Source: Myrmaecium sp. VS I D KN 1 (lineage: Eukaryota; Ascomycota; Dothideomycetes; Valsariales; Valsariaceae). Taken from it: a DNA stretch of 64,000 nt. The stretch spans positions 124,001-188,000 of the forward strand of contig JADQAV010000047.1 in assembly GCA_019775845.1 (NCBI GenBank), written 5' to 3'. The notes under the pieces were generated by a model. That model was not told where the DNA came from and did not search any database. It worked only from the letters and a program-made list of their open reading frames with translations. Positions 1 through 10,065 of the stretch are shown here, piece by piece (the first letter of the stretch is position 1; the number at the start of each line of letters is the position of its first letter). Position numbers and translations under genes: made by a program.

Positions 1-383
1 GTCGTAGAAGTAGCTGAGCCCGCTGCCCTTCTCGCGGTCGTGACCGCACGGTATCAGCCCGGGATCGCAGCGGACGAGGTAGAGGATCCGGAAGTAGGTG
101 GTCGCGGTGAAGAATAGGAAGAGGAAGTAGAGGACGAGGACCGCGATCCCGGCGCCACGCCGCGGGTCGATGTGGTACGAGGCGGTCGGGGCGAGGAGAT
201 AATGCACTGCGCGCGGTCAGTCTCGTGGAGCCCCCACGCATTCTTTCCATTCCCATTCAACTCACCTGCGATCTTTACAACCACGACCCAGGTCGCATAG
301 CCAATGATGCCTATGAGGACCAGGGGGACGACGATGGCAGCGTAGCGGTTGACGACCTTTTGGCGATCCGCCGGACTGGACAT
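1..383 (-). CDS. pfa5: PFA5-like DHHC palmitoyltransferase, N-terminal part (cut by window edge)
   Basis: Two exons are visible: 383-266 and 206-1, joined across a GTGAGT...GCGCAG intron (265-207). The ATG at 383 gives MSSPADRQKVVNRYAAIV. A first membrane segment follows (VVPLVLIGIIGYATWVVVV), then KIAVHYLLAPTASYH, a GAGIAV-started second membrane segment and a YLVRCDPGLIPCG turn. This layout and wording match the N-terminus of fungal Pfa5 palmitoyltransferases, which S-acylate cysteines of membrane-associated proteins. The catalytic DHHC cysteine-rich domain lies beyond the left edge, so the enzyme class is inferred from the N-terminus only. The gene continues leftwards out of the window. 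Another multi-span DHHC paralogue (Pfa3/Pfa4 type) is possible but fits less well. Confidence 0.68.
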
Positions 384-1674
384 CAAAAGGCTGCTGAGGG
401 GATCGGAGGTAGTAGCGCACTCGACGCCTGCTACCACCGCGGACCCGAGAACATAGAGAAGAGGAACGTGTAGAGCGTCTCAATGGTTCGGTCGCAGGAC
501 GCAAGTACAGTATCTGTAAGGTGTGGAGTTGGTGTTGAGACCCTGGTCGTCTGTCTGAGAGGTCGTAACCCGTAGTGGTTCGTACAGGGGGAGGCGGCGC
601 GAAGGATCTCTCAGATCCGGGGAGGGCTGCGCGCAGGGTGGCCGACGTCACTTGGCCAAAGCTTGCTGTTCATCCCCATCTCTTTCACAGCTTCGACCTC
701 AGCCTTGAAGCGTAGGCAGGATACCTCTGGATATCGCCATGCGCGGTGTTTTCGACCTGCCAAAAGCATGCCACCTGCGGATATCATCTTCTAGCCCATT
801 GGGAAAAGTGATGAACAACGCATTCCCCCTTCAGCCTTTTAAATATCCCACAAAGAACTCAGATAAAAGTCGGTATAAATATCGTTAATATGAACCGAGA
901 ACCCATGCCTACTCTCACGCTCCGCAAAAACCGTCCCCGTGGTGTTACAGAGAGCATTCAAAACTCCCACCCACCTATCCCGAGTAATAACATTGCGTAT
1001 CCTCAATGCCCCAGAAAACACTCAGTGCTTCCCAATCCCACACTCACTCCACTTACACAACCCTGTAGAACGGTGAACCTCGACCACGAACCAGTACATA
1101 GACCTAGGTGCATATCAGCCAGTCATTCATGGCTAAGCCAACGACCCCTTCCCAGAACAAAATGCGAGTTTTACAAGATAGAATGATGCTAAAGGGAGAG
1201 AAACGAAGAGTATGAGGGAGACGAACGAACAGGGATATGCTATCCTACTGCTAGCGAAAAAATAACTTGCACGGAACATGTAACAGACTTGGGCTCGTCT
1301 CGAGATCGGTAAGGATCTTAAGAATCCTAGGCGAAGAAGGAAAGGGCCCCGGGTACCCACCATAGGATAGAGTCCTATTGCATGTGCAAGGCAATGATCT
1401 CATGTCCATTGACGAAGGCCTCAGAAGATCAACAGCATTGCCATCCCAGGTCAGGACCGACCCTCCCTAGATTGTGAGAGAGAACAGAGAGAACCGATGC
1501 AGAATCAGTGGCCTAGTAGTTCAGTATATACACAAGCTCCCTTTTGCCCTCCTCTCCTGGTAGTAAAAGCCATCCATCACAACACATCACATCACTCAGC
1601 ACCATCCATCCCTCCTCTCCGATACCACAGGTAGTAGTTTTTTCAAACTGCGAAAAGGCGCGTGGAGAAACGAT
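384..1674. other. Intergenic: pfa5 upstream / atp5 downstream
   Basis: No supported gene. This contains the pfa5 promoter (minus-strand transcription starting leftwards from around 384) and the atp5 3' region. Open frames here are short and lack family resemblance. Confidence 0.6.
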
Positions 1675-2606
1675 CTACAACTGGTCCTGGAGGAGCTTGT
1701 TCAGCCTGGCCAGCTTGGCGGACACGCTGAGGTCGATCGTCCTGTCGCCGATCTCGACGATGAGACCGCCACGGATGTCGGGGTTGACCTGTTTTTGGAT
1801 CGGGATCAATCGGATGCTCAATGTTTACGATACTGTGAAGGGGCTCTCGTACCTTGGGGACAACCTTGAGCTTCTTGCCCTGGCCGACGTACTGGGACTT
1901 GGAGACGGCGTTCTGGAGGCGGTTGAGGGTCTTGTTGTCAAGAGGCTGCGAACCGCATTAGCAAGTCATAGGTCTAACGGCCATTGTCCTCTCAGACGCG
2001 TACCTCGGCGCTGGTAACGGTGAGCTCGACCTCGCCGCGGTGAGCGCTCATCAAGGTCTCGAACTTCTCGCACACGGACGCCAACACGCCGAGCCGGTTG
2101 TTCTCCGCGAGCGTCTGGAGGAAGTTCTTGACGATCTCGCCCTTGTCCGCTGCGCCGACGTGCTTCTGGAGCTCGGCCACGATCTGCCTCTTGTCCTCGA
2201 CGCTCAGGGTGGGCGCGCTCAGGATCTGCGGGAGCTTGGGGTCCTTGCGGAAGACGGTGGCGAGGTTGTCGATGGCCTTGGCCGTGCTGTCGAGGGCGGA
2301 CGTCTTCGCGGCCGCGGTGTACTATACATTTCCCAATGGAAGAAGCCGTTAGTCCGTAGCCTGCCGATATACATCCCGTAACGTCCTTCCACCAATGCAC
2401 TCCATCCTCAATTCCCTTCATCTATCACATCCGGGCTGACATACCAGAGCACTGGCGTAGGTTCCGTCGACGCCGAAGAGCGCAACCGGAGGCTTCACGG
2501 GCGAGGGAGCGGCTTGGGCGTAGCTCCTGAAGGCGGTGCGGGGGACAATTGAGGCGCGAGGAGCGGCCGACCGCGCGGCCTGGGCGACGAAGCGACCAGA
2601 GAACAT
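1675..2606 (-). CDS. atp5: Mitochondrial F1Fo-ATP synthase OSCP (subunit 5)
   Basis: Four exons: 2606-2445, 2321-2004, 1945-1853 and 1788-1675, all with GT-AG introns, give 228 residues in one frame. The start MFSGRFVAQAARSAAPRAS is rich in Arg/Ser/Ala and lacks acids, as in mitochondrial presequences; maturation probably occurs near SYAQAAPSPVKPP. The mature part has the OSCP/delta features: KPPVALFGVDGTYASALYTAA at the N-terminus, the KGEIVKNFLQTLAENNRL segment, the FETLMSAHRGEVE region and the C-terminal GGLIVEIGDRTIDLSVSAKLA. OSCP is the cap of the peripheral stalk, holding the F1 hexamer to the stator of complex V in the inner membrane. Length is close to the family norm (yeast Atp5 about 212). 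It lies head-to-tail with rps8. Confidence 0.95.
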
Positions 2607-3116
2607 TGTGAAGAGGAGCAGGGAGTTGGCGGAAGGGAGGAAGTCGATGTGGTGGAGCTTGAACGGTCGGTTCACCAGGTCTTGACCAACTAAAGTTCAG
2701 GTTCAATTCTACCGGAAGTCCGGGTTACATAAGCTGGCTTGGCCCGGAAGTCGGACATGAAGATTTGGCCAACATTACAGCCATCACTGAGCAAATCAAG
2801 ACAACAAGTCTTGTTCCATTTCCTGCGTGCGATCTTTCTGTGATCTCCAGAACTCGTCGATGTGAATCAAGTGGGTGATTGATTTCATCAAGCATGCCAA
2901 GTCACGGATGAGACATGGACGCCTGATTGCACTTAGAACATGAAGTGTTTAATGATGTATTCTTAACCATGAAAGTGGGTATATTGTTACGCCCGATTTA
3001 GGCACTTGCATTCATTCTCTAGCTCGAACGCATTATCATAATGCCATGCACCAGACGCACGAATGATGAACCCTTTTTGACCTGTTTTGACCCCAAGAAA
3101 GCCCAGACTAAACCCT
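2607..3116. other. Intergenic: atp5 promoter / rps8 3' region
   Basis: About 510 bp between two minus-strand genes. It must hold the atp5 promoter and the rps8 terminator. I see no coding signal and no clear repeat. Confidence 0.6.
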
Positions 3117-3828
3117 CTACTTCCTGATAGCACGCTGGTAGAAAGCCAACTCCTCACCCTCGAGGATGTAACCGTCGCAGCGGCCGGACTGACCGGGCCT
3201 GGAGGCAATGACGGCGTAGAGACGACCGGCCTCGAACTGGCGCTCGAGAGCGTTCTCGACCTTGGAGGTGGCGGCAACGCGGGCAGCCTGCTTCTTCTCG
3301 ACAGACTTGCTCTTCTTCTCCTCAGCCGGAGCGTCGGTCTTGGCCTGCCTCCTGCGGCCGATGGGCTGGCCGTAGTGGGCCTCGAACCACTGCCTGAAAG
3401 GAGCGGCATCGATCTGGACAACGGCGGACTTGGTGAGGGTGTTGGTGCGGACGAGTTCGTTGTTGGAAGGGTGGTAAGCGACAGCAATCACACGGGTCTT
3501 GCGGGAGATACCCTCAGAGCCCCAGGAGAAGTTGCCGGAGTCGAGACGCAGAGCACGGAACTTGCGGTTACCACCACGGGTACGGACCAAGTGGATACGC
3601 TTGGCACCAATACGGGTGTTGGCGGGCTGGCGGCCCTTCTCGAAAGCCCTGAAGCCATGTTAAAAACATGAAGTTCAGGTGCAATCGGTTTATGCATACC
3701 TCTTCTTGCGGTAGTATGCCCTCTTAGCACCGGTAGCGGCGCGCTTGTGACGAGAGTCGCGAGAGATACTGGAGAAAAGTTAGCCTTGAAGATTTTGCAG
3801 GACGAAGAAGGACTGATATGTACCCCAT
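3117..3828 (-). CDS. rps8: 40S ribosomal protein S8 (eS8)
   Basis: Three exons: 3828-3824 (only ATGGG), 3768-3700 and 3648-3117, giving 201 residues, the usual eS8 length. The protein opens MGISRDSRHKRAATGAKRAY, followed by RKKRAFEKGRQPANTRIGAK and VRTRGGNRKFRALRLDSGNF, all hallmark eS8 stretches, and ends EELAFYQRAIRK. eS8 sits on the body of the small subunit and helps early 18S processing. The first coding exon has only five bases, so the second codon (Gly) is split by the first intron; early introns close to the ATG are common in fungal ribosomal-protein genes. Codon use is strongly biased to C/G-ending preferred codons, as expected for a highly expressed gene. Confidence 0.97.
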
Positions 3829-4601
3829 GTTTGCGGTTGATGAAGATGGCTGCAACAAATCCTGACGTTAGCTGATTGACCGAGAAATCGAGACGACCAC
3901 AGGCTAGGAAACGATGTCGAAGACGCAGGCGGCGCAGCACGACCAAGTCCAACTGATCAAAACCAGTCGCACAGTATTCTCTTCATCTCCGAGCGGAAGA
4001 ATCGAATGTCGAAAGACTCGGTCGGTCGGGTGTCGAGAGAAGAGTGCGGTTGTGGAACAGGTAATGCGTCGCCGACTGACATCGTCTTGTGTCGCTCCTA
4101 GCCCATAGCCATTGTGCGAGCGTCGTAACTGACCTATTCGTCCGGAATCTTCACCAGGGGGTTGTCGTAAGGTCGCTGGGTGTGAGTTCGTTCGTATCAG
4201 TAGTTTGACCTGGGCGGAGGAAATCGTGTGGGAGTCTCGCTTCGCGTAAATTCTTAGCGTGTCTTGGCTGGTTTGCACAGATTTATGCCTCAGGCATCAA
4301 GTACACTTCTTTCCGCTCGCCATATCAAGACACGCCAGAGTAACAACGAGCGCTCGGGTTGCGGTTTGATGGAATTTCTGTGAGTTCCACACCTATCAAT
4401 TGCTCATCTCACCGTGTCCCTTCATTCAGGATTAAGATACTACAACTTTAAGTTATTTTGACTAAATAATAAAGCCCTCCGCTATGCAAGACCATCTACC
4501 AACTAGCGTCCATGCGCATGCTTTGCATGAGACTACAGCAACGATGGACGGAGACAGAAAGCTTCTCATCGAGCGCATGATTCCCTTTTGAAGCCAACCG
4601 A
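3829..4601. other. Intergenic: rps8 promoter
   Basis: About 770 bp between rps8 and the 3' end of the ARMH3-like gene. It includes an AT-rich patch near 4430-4480. A 5'-UTR exon of rps8 may lie here but I cannot place its splice sites with confidence. Confidence 0.5.
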
Positions 4602-6835
4602 TCATTTCTGCTCGACCAGCGCCTTCGCATCCTCCACCGCGACCTTCGCAATCCTTTTCAACATATTCTTATGATCAACCTCCCTAAACCTCTCCCAATG
4701 ATCCAAGCCCTCCTTCGCCTGTATAGACAACGTATCGTACCCCTGCTTGATCACCCTGGCCACCTCCCTCGGGCTCAAGTTCTTGCTCTTGACCTTGCCC
4801 TTCTCCGGACCTTCCAGCAACGCGTAGTAGTGCTTCGACACGCTGATCAGGGTCTGGATCGAGCTCGCATTGTCCGCGGCCTTGGAGAGCGAATAGGCGT
4901 CGCGGAACTTGGTGAGGGTCTCGCCGGCCTCGACGAGCTTGTAGAAGAGGTCGTCGTAAGACGCGGTGTCGGGGAGAAAGGATTCGCCCGTGGACAGCGC
5001 CAGCGCGATGACGTTGGCGAGGCTCTCCACCAGCTCCGACCAGCGAGGCAGCGACCGGACGTCGCTGGAGTACTGTACGAGGAACTTCATAAATGATAGG
5101 AGGGTTCTCCAAAGTTCGCTCCAGTGGTACGCCAACCGGATGCGCGATCGGCCAAGGAACGAGATCGTCCGGAGTAAGATGCCTAAGCAGAGACTGCGGG
5201 AGATGTCAGCGTAGCGCTACAGGACGGCGGGGCATGTTCACCTACATATAAAATTCAACATCGAGTCGCCGCCGTAGATTGTGGTTGATACCGTCCACCA
5301 TGAGATCCAAGATCACAGTGGCAGCAACCCGTTCGCCTTTGGCGAGAGGCAGATACGGTTGTCTTTGCCTACACAGGCGAACAGACGACCTGCTCTCTTC
5401 GCTACACAGACGCTTCATGATCACTTGATCTTCTATAAGGACTTGCAAGATGTAGAGCGTGAGATAGGTGTACAATGTCGCGCGGGGGGAGCGGTGCGCA
5501 TGCTGGAAAAGGTAAGATGTCAAGGAGAGCAGGGCGCTGAGGGGAGGAGGATCTGTTTTAGACTCAGCCGGCATCGTCACCAGGTTGAAGCAGAATAGCT
5601 TGTTCGCGTTGGCGAAATCGAAGGTTGAGAGGAGAATTGCGGCTTCTGGTCCCGGTCTGCCTATGTTAACATGATCTTCCGCAAGCAGGGGTTTCATCAG
5701 TAGCAACTTACAATGCGCCAAACAGGGTTTTGGCCTCTTCGGCCGTTGGTACCGGGGTTGACGGGCGAGATCCCAAGCCGATCAGGCTGAGCGTACTGCT
5801 CAAGCTCCAGCCTTCCGGCATATCATCTTGAATAGCAATATACTTGTCCCTCGCGGAAGCGCAGGTCGAGCCAATGCAGGATATGATCTTCTTGATGATG
5901 GCTTCATTGACGAAGTCATCCAGCCGCAGTCGGTACGGGTTCTGGAACTCAAATTTGTTGTAGTTCGACAAGATCCCCAACAAGACGAAAGGCCGCAGTA
6001 TATCCGCGGTGCTCTCCGACTCGTGAATGCACTGTTCATCCCGATTACCATATGACTCGCGAGATACTTCTATTGGAAACGAACCTTCATCAGAGCCGGG
6101 AAAAGATCCCGATGCGTAAAATACGAGATCAAACCGGTATGGTAGGCACCCGACGTGATCGACAGCGCCGCTCGTACGGCCTTCTGGCGCACTTCCACTG
6201 CTCAAACAGTCAGGTCCATGCTCATGCGTTTTTCGAGTTTCAATCTGTTCGCGCTCACTATTGCGGCCATTCCGTATCGTCTTGTCCAGCACGTCCACGA
6301 GCTCCGGCAGCACCACGTCGGCCTCGTCCAGGCCCGCCAGGACGGAAAGGATATCCGAGCTCGGATTGGTGTACTTCTTGCTCAGCACAGCGCCTAGGAA
6401 TACTGTCAAGGTCTAGCCCGTAAGTCGGTGGCTTTTGGTTTCCGCGGCGGTGGTGGGGGAAGGGGACGATGGGGCTTACATCGAGCGCGATCACGTCCGA
6501 GGGCGCGGCGGCAGCCTTGATGCGCTGGATCGCACGGCGCAACAGCTCTTGAGACCGGCTCTGGAACCGAAAAAGTCAGCACCATTCAGGAACAGGAAAT
6601 CATGCGGTCCGGAAGATCTCACCTGCAGATGGAGAAGGCCGTCCGCATCCAACTCCGCCAGGATCTGCTTCAGGCTCGTCGGCTCCGGTTTCAGCAGGAA
6701 GAACTCCTGCCAGTATCCCTCGGTGAGGTGGTCGGTGGCCGGCTCATCCTCCGCGAAGAGCGTGTCATACAGCGTCACGATCTTCGGCTGGAACGTCTCC
6801 GGGCGCGAGTCTTGCGTGAGAGGGGACGGCTCCAT
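4602..6835 (-). CDS. ARMH3/UPF0588-like armadillo-like helical protein (DUF1741)
   Basis: Seven exons (6835-6623, 6560-6480, 6412-6259, 6197-6085, 6031-5712, 5656-5246, 5193-4602) add to 1884 bases, exactly 628 codons including stop, which supports the model. The family signature is strong: SRPETFQPKIVTLYDTLF near the start, then KKYTNPSSDILSVLAGLDEAD, YNKFEFQNPYRLRLDDFVNE, PEGWSLSSTLSLIGLG, FDFANANKLFCFNLV, DGINHNLRRRLDVEFY and RLAYHWSELWRTLL. The human relative ARMH3 (C10orf76) is a Golgi protein that works with GBF1 and PI4KB; the S. pombe homologue is an uncharacterised UPF0588 membrane protein. A Golgi lipid/ARF role is therefore inferred from the family. At the exon 5/6 junction two AGs lie four bases apart (TAG then GCAG); only the second keeps the frame. 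It shares a divergent promoter with the kinase gene to its right. Confidence 0.88.
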
Positions 6836-7278
6836 GTGGACGATGTTCTGCTGGCGGGCTTCGCGTCGCGCTCCGGGTCCGGATCGAAGAAGGTACGTAG
6901 CATTTGCCCGGAGGGCCGGAGGGGGACGATGGAAGTCTGCTCGCGGTCGGGGAGAAGAGGGGGGGTTGCGACCCTCAGATGTCGATTGGTCGGATCCAAT
7001 GACGAGTGACGGTGTGACAGGGAGCGAATGCGGATACCGTTGCATGTGAAGCCCCAAGCTCTCTCTCTCTCTCTCCCCTCGCAATAATGGGCTGGGCAGC
7101 GGGCGTCCGTGCGGTCGGGTCGGCGAATTCCTCAGCCCTACGAAGCGACAGCTGGAACGGCGTGAACGGTCTCGCAGCGATGATCTCCGCCTCCGAGTCC
7201 GAGTCCGCGACATCGCAACACCACCACCACCTCTCAACCACACGGGTACACAGCTCGCGCGAGGACAAAGACACAACC
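6836..7278. promoter_or_regulatory. Divergent promoter between ARMH3-like gene and NRK gene
   Basis: Both ATGs (6835 minus, 7279 plus) point outward from these 443 bp, so both promoters must lie here. A (CT)n tract at about 7059-7076 lies on the kinase side; CT-rich tracts are common near fungal transcription starts. The frame of the kinase is open back to an ATG at 7087, but that start would add an unconserved low-complexity leader. Confidence 0.7.
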
Positions 7279-8187
7279 ATGTCCCCCCAAGAACCCCCAC
7301 CATCATCCTCACCAGCACCAGCACACCCACCACCAACCCACCTCCTCGCCCTCTCCGGCCCCTCCAGCAGCGGCAAAACCACGCTCGCCCGACTCCTCCA
7401 CGCCCTCCTGCCCCCAGGGACCTCCTTCATCCTGCACGAAGACGACTTCTACCTCCCGGACGCCCAGATCCCCACGACCACCGTCCCGAGCACCGGCGCG
7501 CAGGTGCAGGACTGGGACTGCGCCGAGGCCCTCGACCTCGCCGCCTTCGCGCGCGCTCTCGCCCACATCCGCGCTCACGGTCGTCCGCCACCGGACCTTC
7601 ACCCGAGCCTCCAAGACCAACAAGAAGAAAACAACACCACCGCACCGTCTATCCCCCCCTCAACCCTCGCCCACTACCGCGCCCGCCTCCGCGCCCTCTT
7701 CACCGCCGCCAACCTCCCCTGTCCCCCTTCCCCTTCCACCCCACCATTCACACTCGCCCTCATCGACGGCTTCCTCCTCTACCCACCCCTCCCAACGCCA
7801 ATCTACACTTACCTCCACACCAAACTCTTCCTGCCCCTGCCCCGCACCATCGCGCTCGCCCGACGCCGCGCCCGCTCCGGCTACGCCACGTGCGACGGCG
7901 GCTACTGGCAGGATCCGCCCGGGTACGTCGAAGGGGTCGTGTGGCCGGCGTACGTGCGGGATCATGGGTTTTTGTTTCGGGACGAAGGGGATGTGGAGGA
8001 AGGGGTGCCGGATGCGGAGAGGCTGAGGCGGTGTGGGGTCATGGGGATGCCGGTGGAGGTCGTGGTTGGTGGGGGCCTGGAGGGCTGTTTGGAGTGGGTG
8101 TGGCGGGAGGTGGTGGAGCCGGTGGTGAGGGGGTTGGTGGAGGAGGCGGCGGCGAGGAGGAGGGGGAGTGAGGAGGTGGGGCAATAA
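7279..8187 (+). CDS. nrk1: Nicotinamide riboside kinase
   Basis: Single exon, 302 residues. A proline-rich start is followed by LLALSGPSSSGKTTLARLL, a P-loop with G27-T34. HEDDFYLPD follows (the Asp/Tyr motif that binds the riboside in Nrk enzymes), then VQDWDCAEALD, LALIDGFLLY, the lid-like RTIALARRRARSGYAT, and a YWQDPPGYVEGVVWPAYVRDH motif typical of fungal Nrk1. The enzyme phosphorylates nicotinamide riboside to NMN in the NAD+ salvage pathway in the cytosol. I chose the ATG at 7279 because it places the P-loop about 27 residues in; an in-frame ATG at 7087 would add 64 poorly protein-like residues. It is longer than yeast Nrk1 (240) through Pro/Ser-rich insertions. It converges on the GST gene, leaving 286 bp between stop codons. 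Confidence 0.9.
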   Translation: MSPQEPPPSSSPAPAHPPPTHLLALSGPSSSGKTTLARLLHALLPPGTSFILHEDDFYLPDAQIPTTTVPSTGAQVQDWDCAEALDLAAFARALAHIRAHGRPPPDLHPSLQDQQEENNTTAPSIPPSTLAHYRARLRALFTAANLPCPPSPSTPPFTLALIDGFLLYPPLPTPIYTYLHTKLFLPLPRTIALARRRARSGYATCDGGYWQDPPGYVEGVVWPAYVRDHGFLFRDEGDVEEGVPDAERLRRCGVMGMPVEVVVGGGLEGCLEWVWREVVEPVVRGLVEEAAARRRGSEEVGQ

Positions 8188-8473
8188 GGTGGGGAGGGAT
8201 TGGAAGGGGAGTTGGATATTGGGGAAGATGTGCGTTTGCACCGTGGGGTGAGAGGTTCGCGTATGGTTGAACAGTGGGAATAAAGCGCGGGGCATTCATA
8301 CGAGATCACGATTACGCGATAGACTATAGCTAGACGACCTGAGACGATTATAGATGAATTTATAGAGGAAGACTTCCATTGCGTATAGCATATACTTAAC
8401 TTCGTAAGTTCAACGGTCATCCCTCCTTCCACGCATCACATCATCCAGCCTCGCAACTCACCTCCCGTCTTAC

Positions 8474-9483
8474 TCAAGGCGACGCATACTTATACCCATA
8501 CTGCTCCTTGCTCCTCGCAATCAGCGCACGATACTCCTCCTGCTCCTTCCGAAACCCCTCCTCCTCCGCCAACCTGCGATAAAACACCTCATTCGAAAAC
8601 GCGCTCTCGCCGGGGACCGCCAAGCCCTTGCGCACCGCCGGGCGCCGCGCAATCTCCGTCCACCAGCGGTGCACGTTCGCGAACGGCTTCAGGTCCACGC
8701 CCGTGAACTCGCAGATGTTCACCCAGCCGAAGGAGGCGATGTCCGCGATGCTGTAGGCGCCCCGGCCGGCGCCGACGAGGTAGTCGCGATCCGCGAGCCG
8801 CGCGTCCAGCACGCCGAGCAGCCGCTCCGTCTCGCCGATGTACCGCTGGATGGCGTAGGGGATCTTCTCCTTGGCGAAGTGGCCGAAGTGGTTCGCTTGG
8901 CCTTGCATCGGGCCCAGGCCGCCGTGCTGCCAGGCCATCCATTGCTCGGCCAGCGAGATGTCTTTGGGGTCTGTGAAGTGGAAGCGGTGCTCTGGGTCGT
9001 AGTGGCGGGTGAGGTAGGTGAGGATGGCTGATGGGTATGTTAGCGTGGAGAGTGCGGGGAAAGGAGAGGGCGGAAGGGGGGAACGGACAGAGGCCTTCCA
9101 TCACGGAGAAACCGTCGTTGTCGTGGTCGACAATGACGGGGATCCGGCCGTTGGGGCCGAGCTTGGTGAACCAGGGCTGCTTTTGCGTGTTCTTCACAGA
9201 CGGTTAGAAAGCGTGGCCGAGCGAACGAGCGAGCGGTGAGACGAAAGCTGACCTTGCCGATGTTGATGGCCTGGAAGGTGTAGTCCTTGCCATACGCCTC
9301 CTTCAGCTCCTCCAAGATGATCGAGGCTTTCCAGCCATTGGGCGTGCCGGCGGTCAAGAGCTCGATGCCCTTGTTGGCGATGAGGCCGGTGGGTTCTTCG
9401 GACATGACTGCGGCTGCGGTGGAGTTGGCTTGTAGAAACGTTCTCGAGGTGCGGAAGAGGCGGGAAGCGGAAGCTCTGAACAT
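8474..9483 (-). CDS. Ure2/GstA-type glutathione S-transferase with probable mitochondrial leader
   Basis: Three exons (9483-9253, 9191-9089, 9027-8474) encode 295 residues. The thioredoxin-fold half holds KGIELLTAGTPNGWKASIILEELKEAYG, the [29 protein letters not shown] stretch and the FSVMEGLSILTYLTRHYDPEH glutathione-site helix. The helical half holds AEQWMAWQHGGLGPMQGQANHF and YSIADIASFGW. This is the fungal Ure2p-like/GstA class, which conjugates or reduces electrophiles and peroxides with glutathione. Relative to cytosolic GstA it carries about 26 extra residues (MFRASASRLFRTSRTFLQAN), basic and Ser-rich with no acids, which look like a mitochondrial presequence. A second Met at residue 27 begins at the usual cytosolic start (MSEEPTGL). 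Intron 2 uses an unusual GTCCGT donor, but the reading frame and homology support it. Confidence 0.92.
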
Positions 9484-10065
9484 GGATGGGTAGGAGAGAG
9501 GAGGAAAGGAGAGAAGCAGGTCCCGTGTTTATCTTATAATGAAAAAGGTTATGTCCATCCCCGCTCACAGATTACATAACGGGCTCACGGCACAGAGCTG
9601 GGACTGAGCAAGCGTGATGTCGGCTTTGAATTTCTAATCACCGTCTGACTGTAAGCTACTAGTCCTAGCGGTACCATGACGCATACTAGCACTTTGAGGT
9701 GGTCGGTAGGAGTGGTAGAAGGAAGCTATACTAAGAGCTGTAGTAGTGTAGCAGGTACCCCGCAACATTGTAGGTAGCTTCGACCGATAAATTATGTCCG
9801 GCGAGCGGGCGGAGCGGGGATTGATGGATTGATTAGTAATAAGGCACCTCTCCCACCAGGCTGCCATCTCATGTACCGCTCCATCTCGCAAGATATCCGC
9901 CCATGCCGCCGTCACCCCCGCCTACCCCAAAAAAGAAGAAACGAAGTCGTGCCGAAACATGTAGCGAAACTCCAAATTCAACCAGCATGATAAAGAAAAT
10001 CAAAAGGAGATGAAATGCTTCCTGCGGAAAAAGCGACGGCACAGCCTCCCGCCTTCCCTCCTATC
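9484..10065. other. Intergenic: GST promoter / MCC 3' region
   Basis: About 580 bp holding the GST promoter. No supported gene or conspicuous repeat. Confidence 0.55.

Noticed and set aside
7660-8295. Minus-strand open frame antisense to nrk1
   Set aside because: It mirrors the GC-rich, codon-biased kinase exon and shows only Pro/His low-complexity with no family signature.
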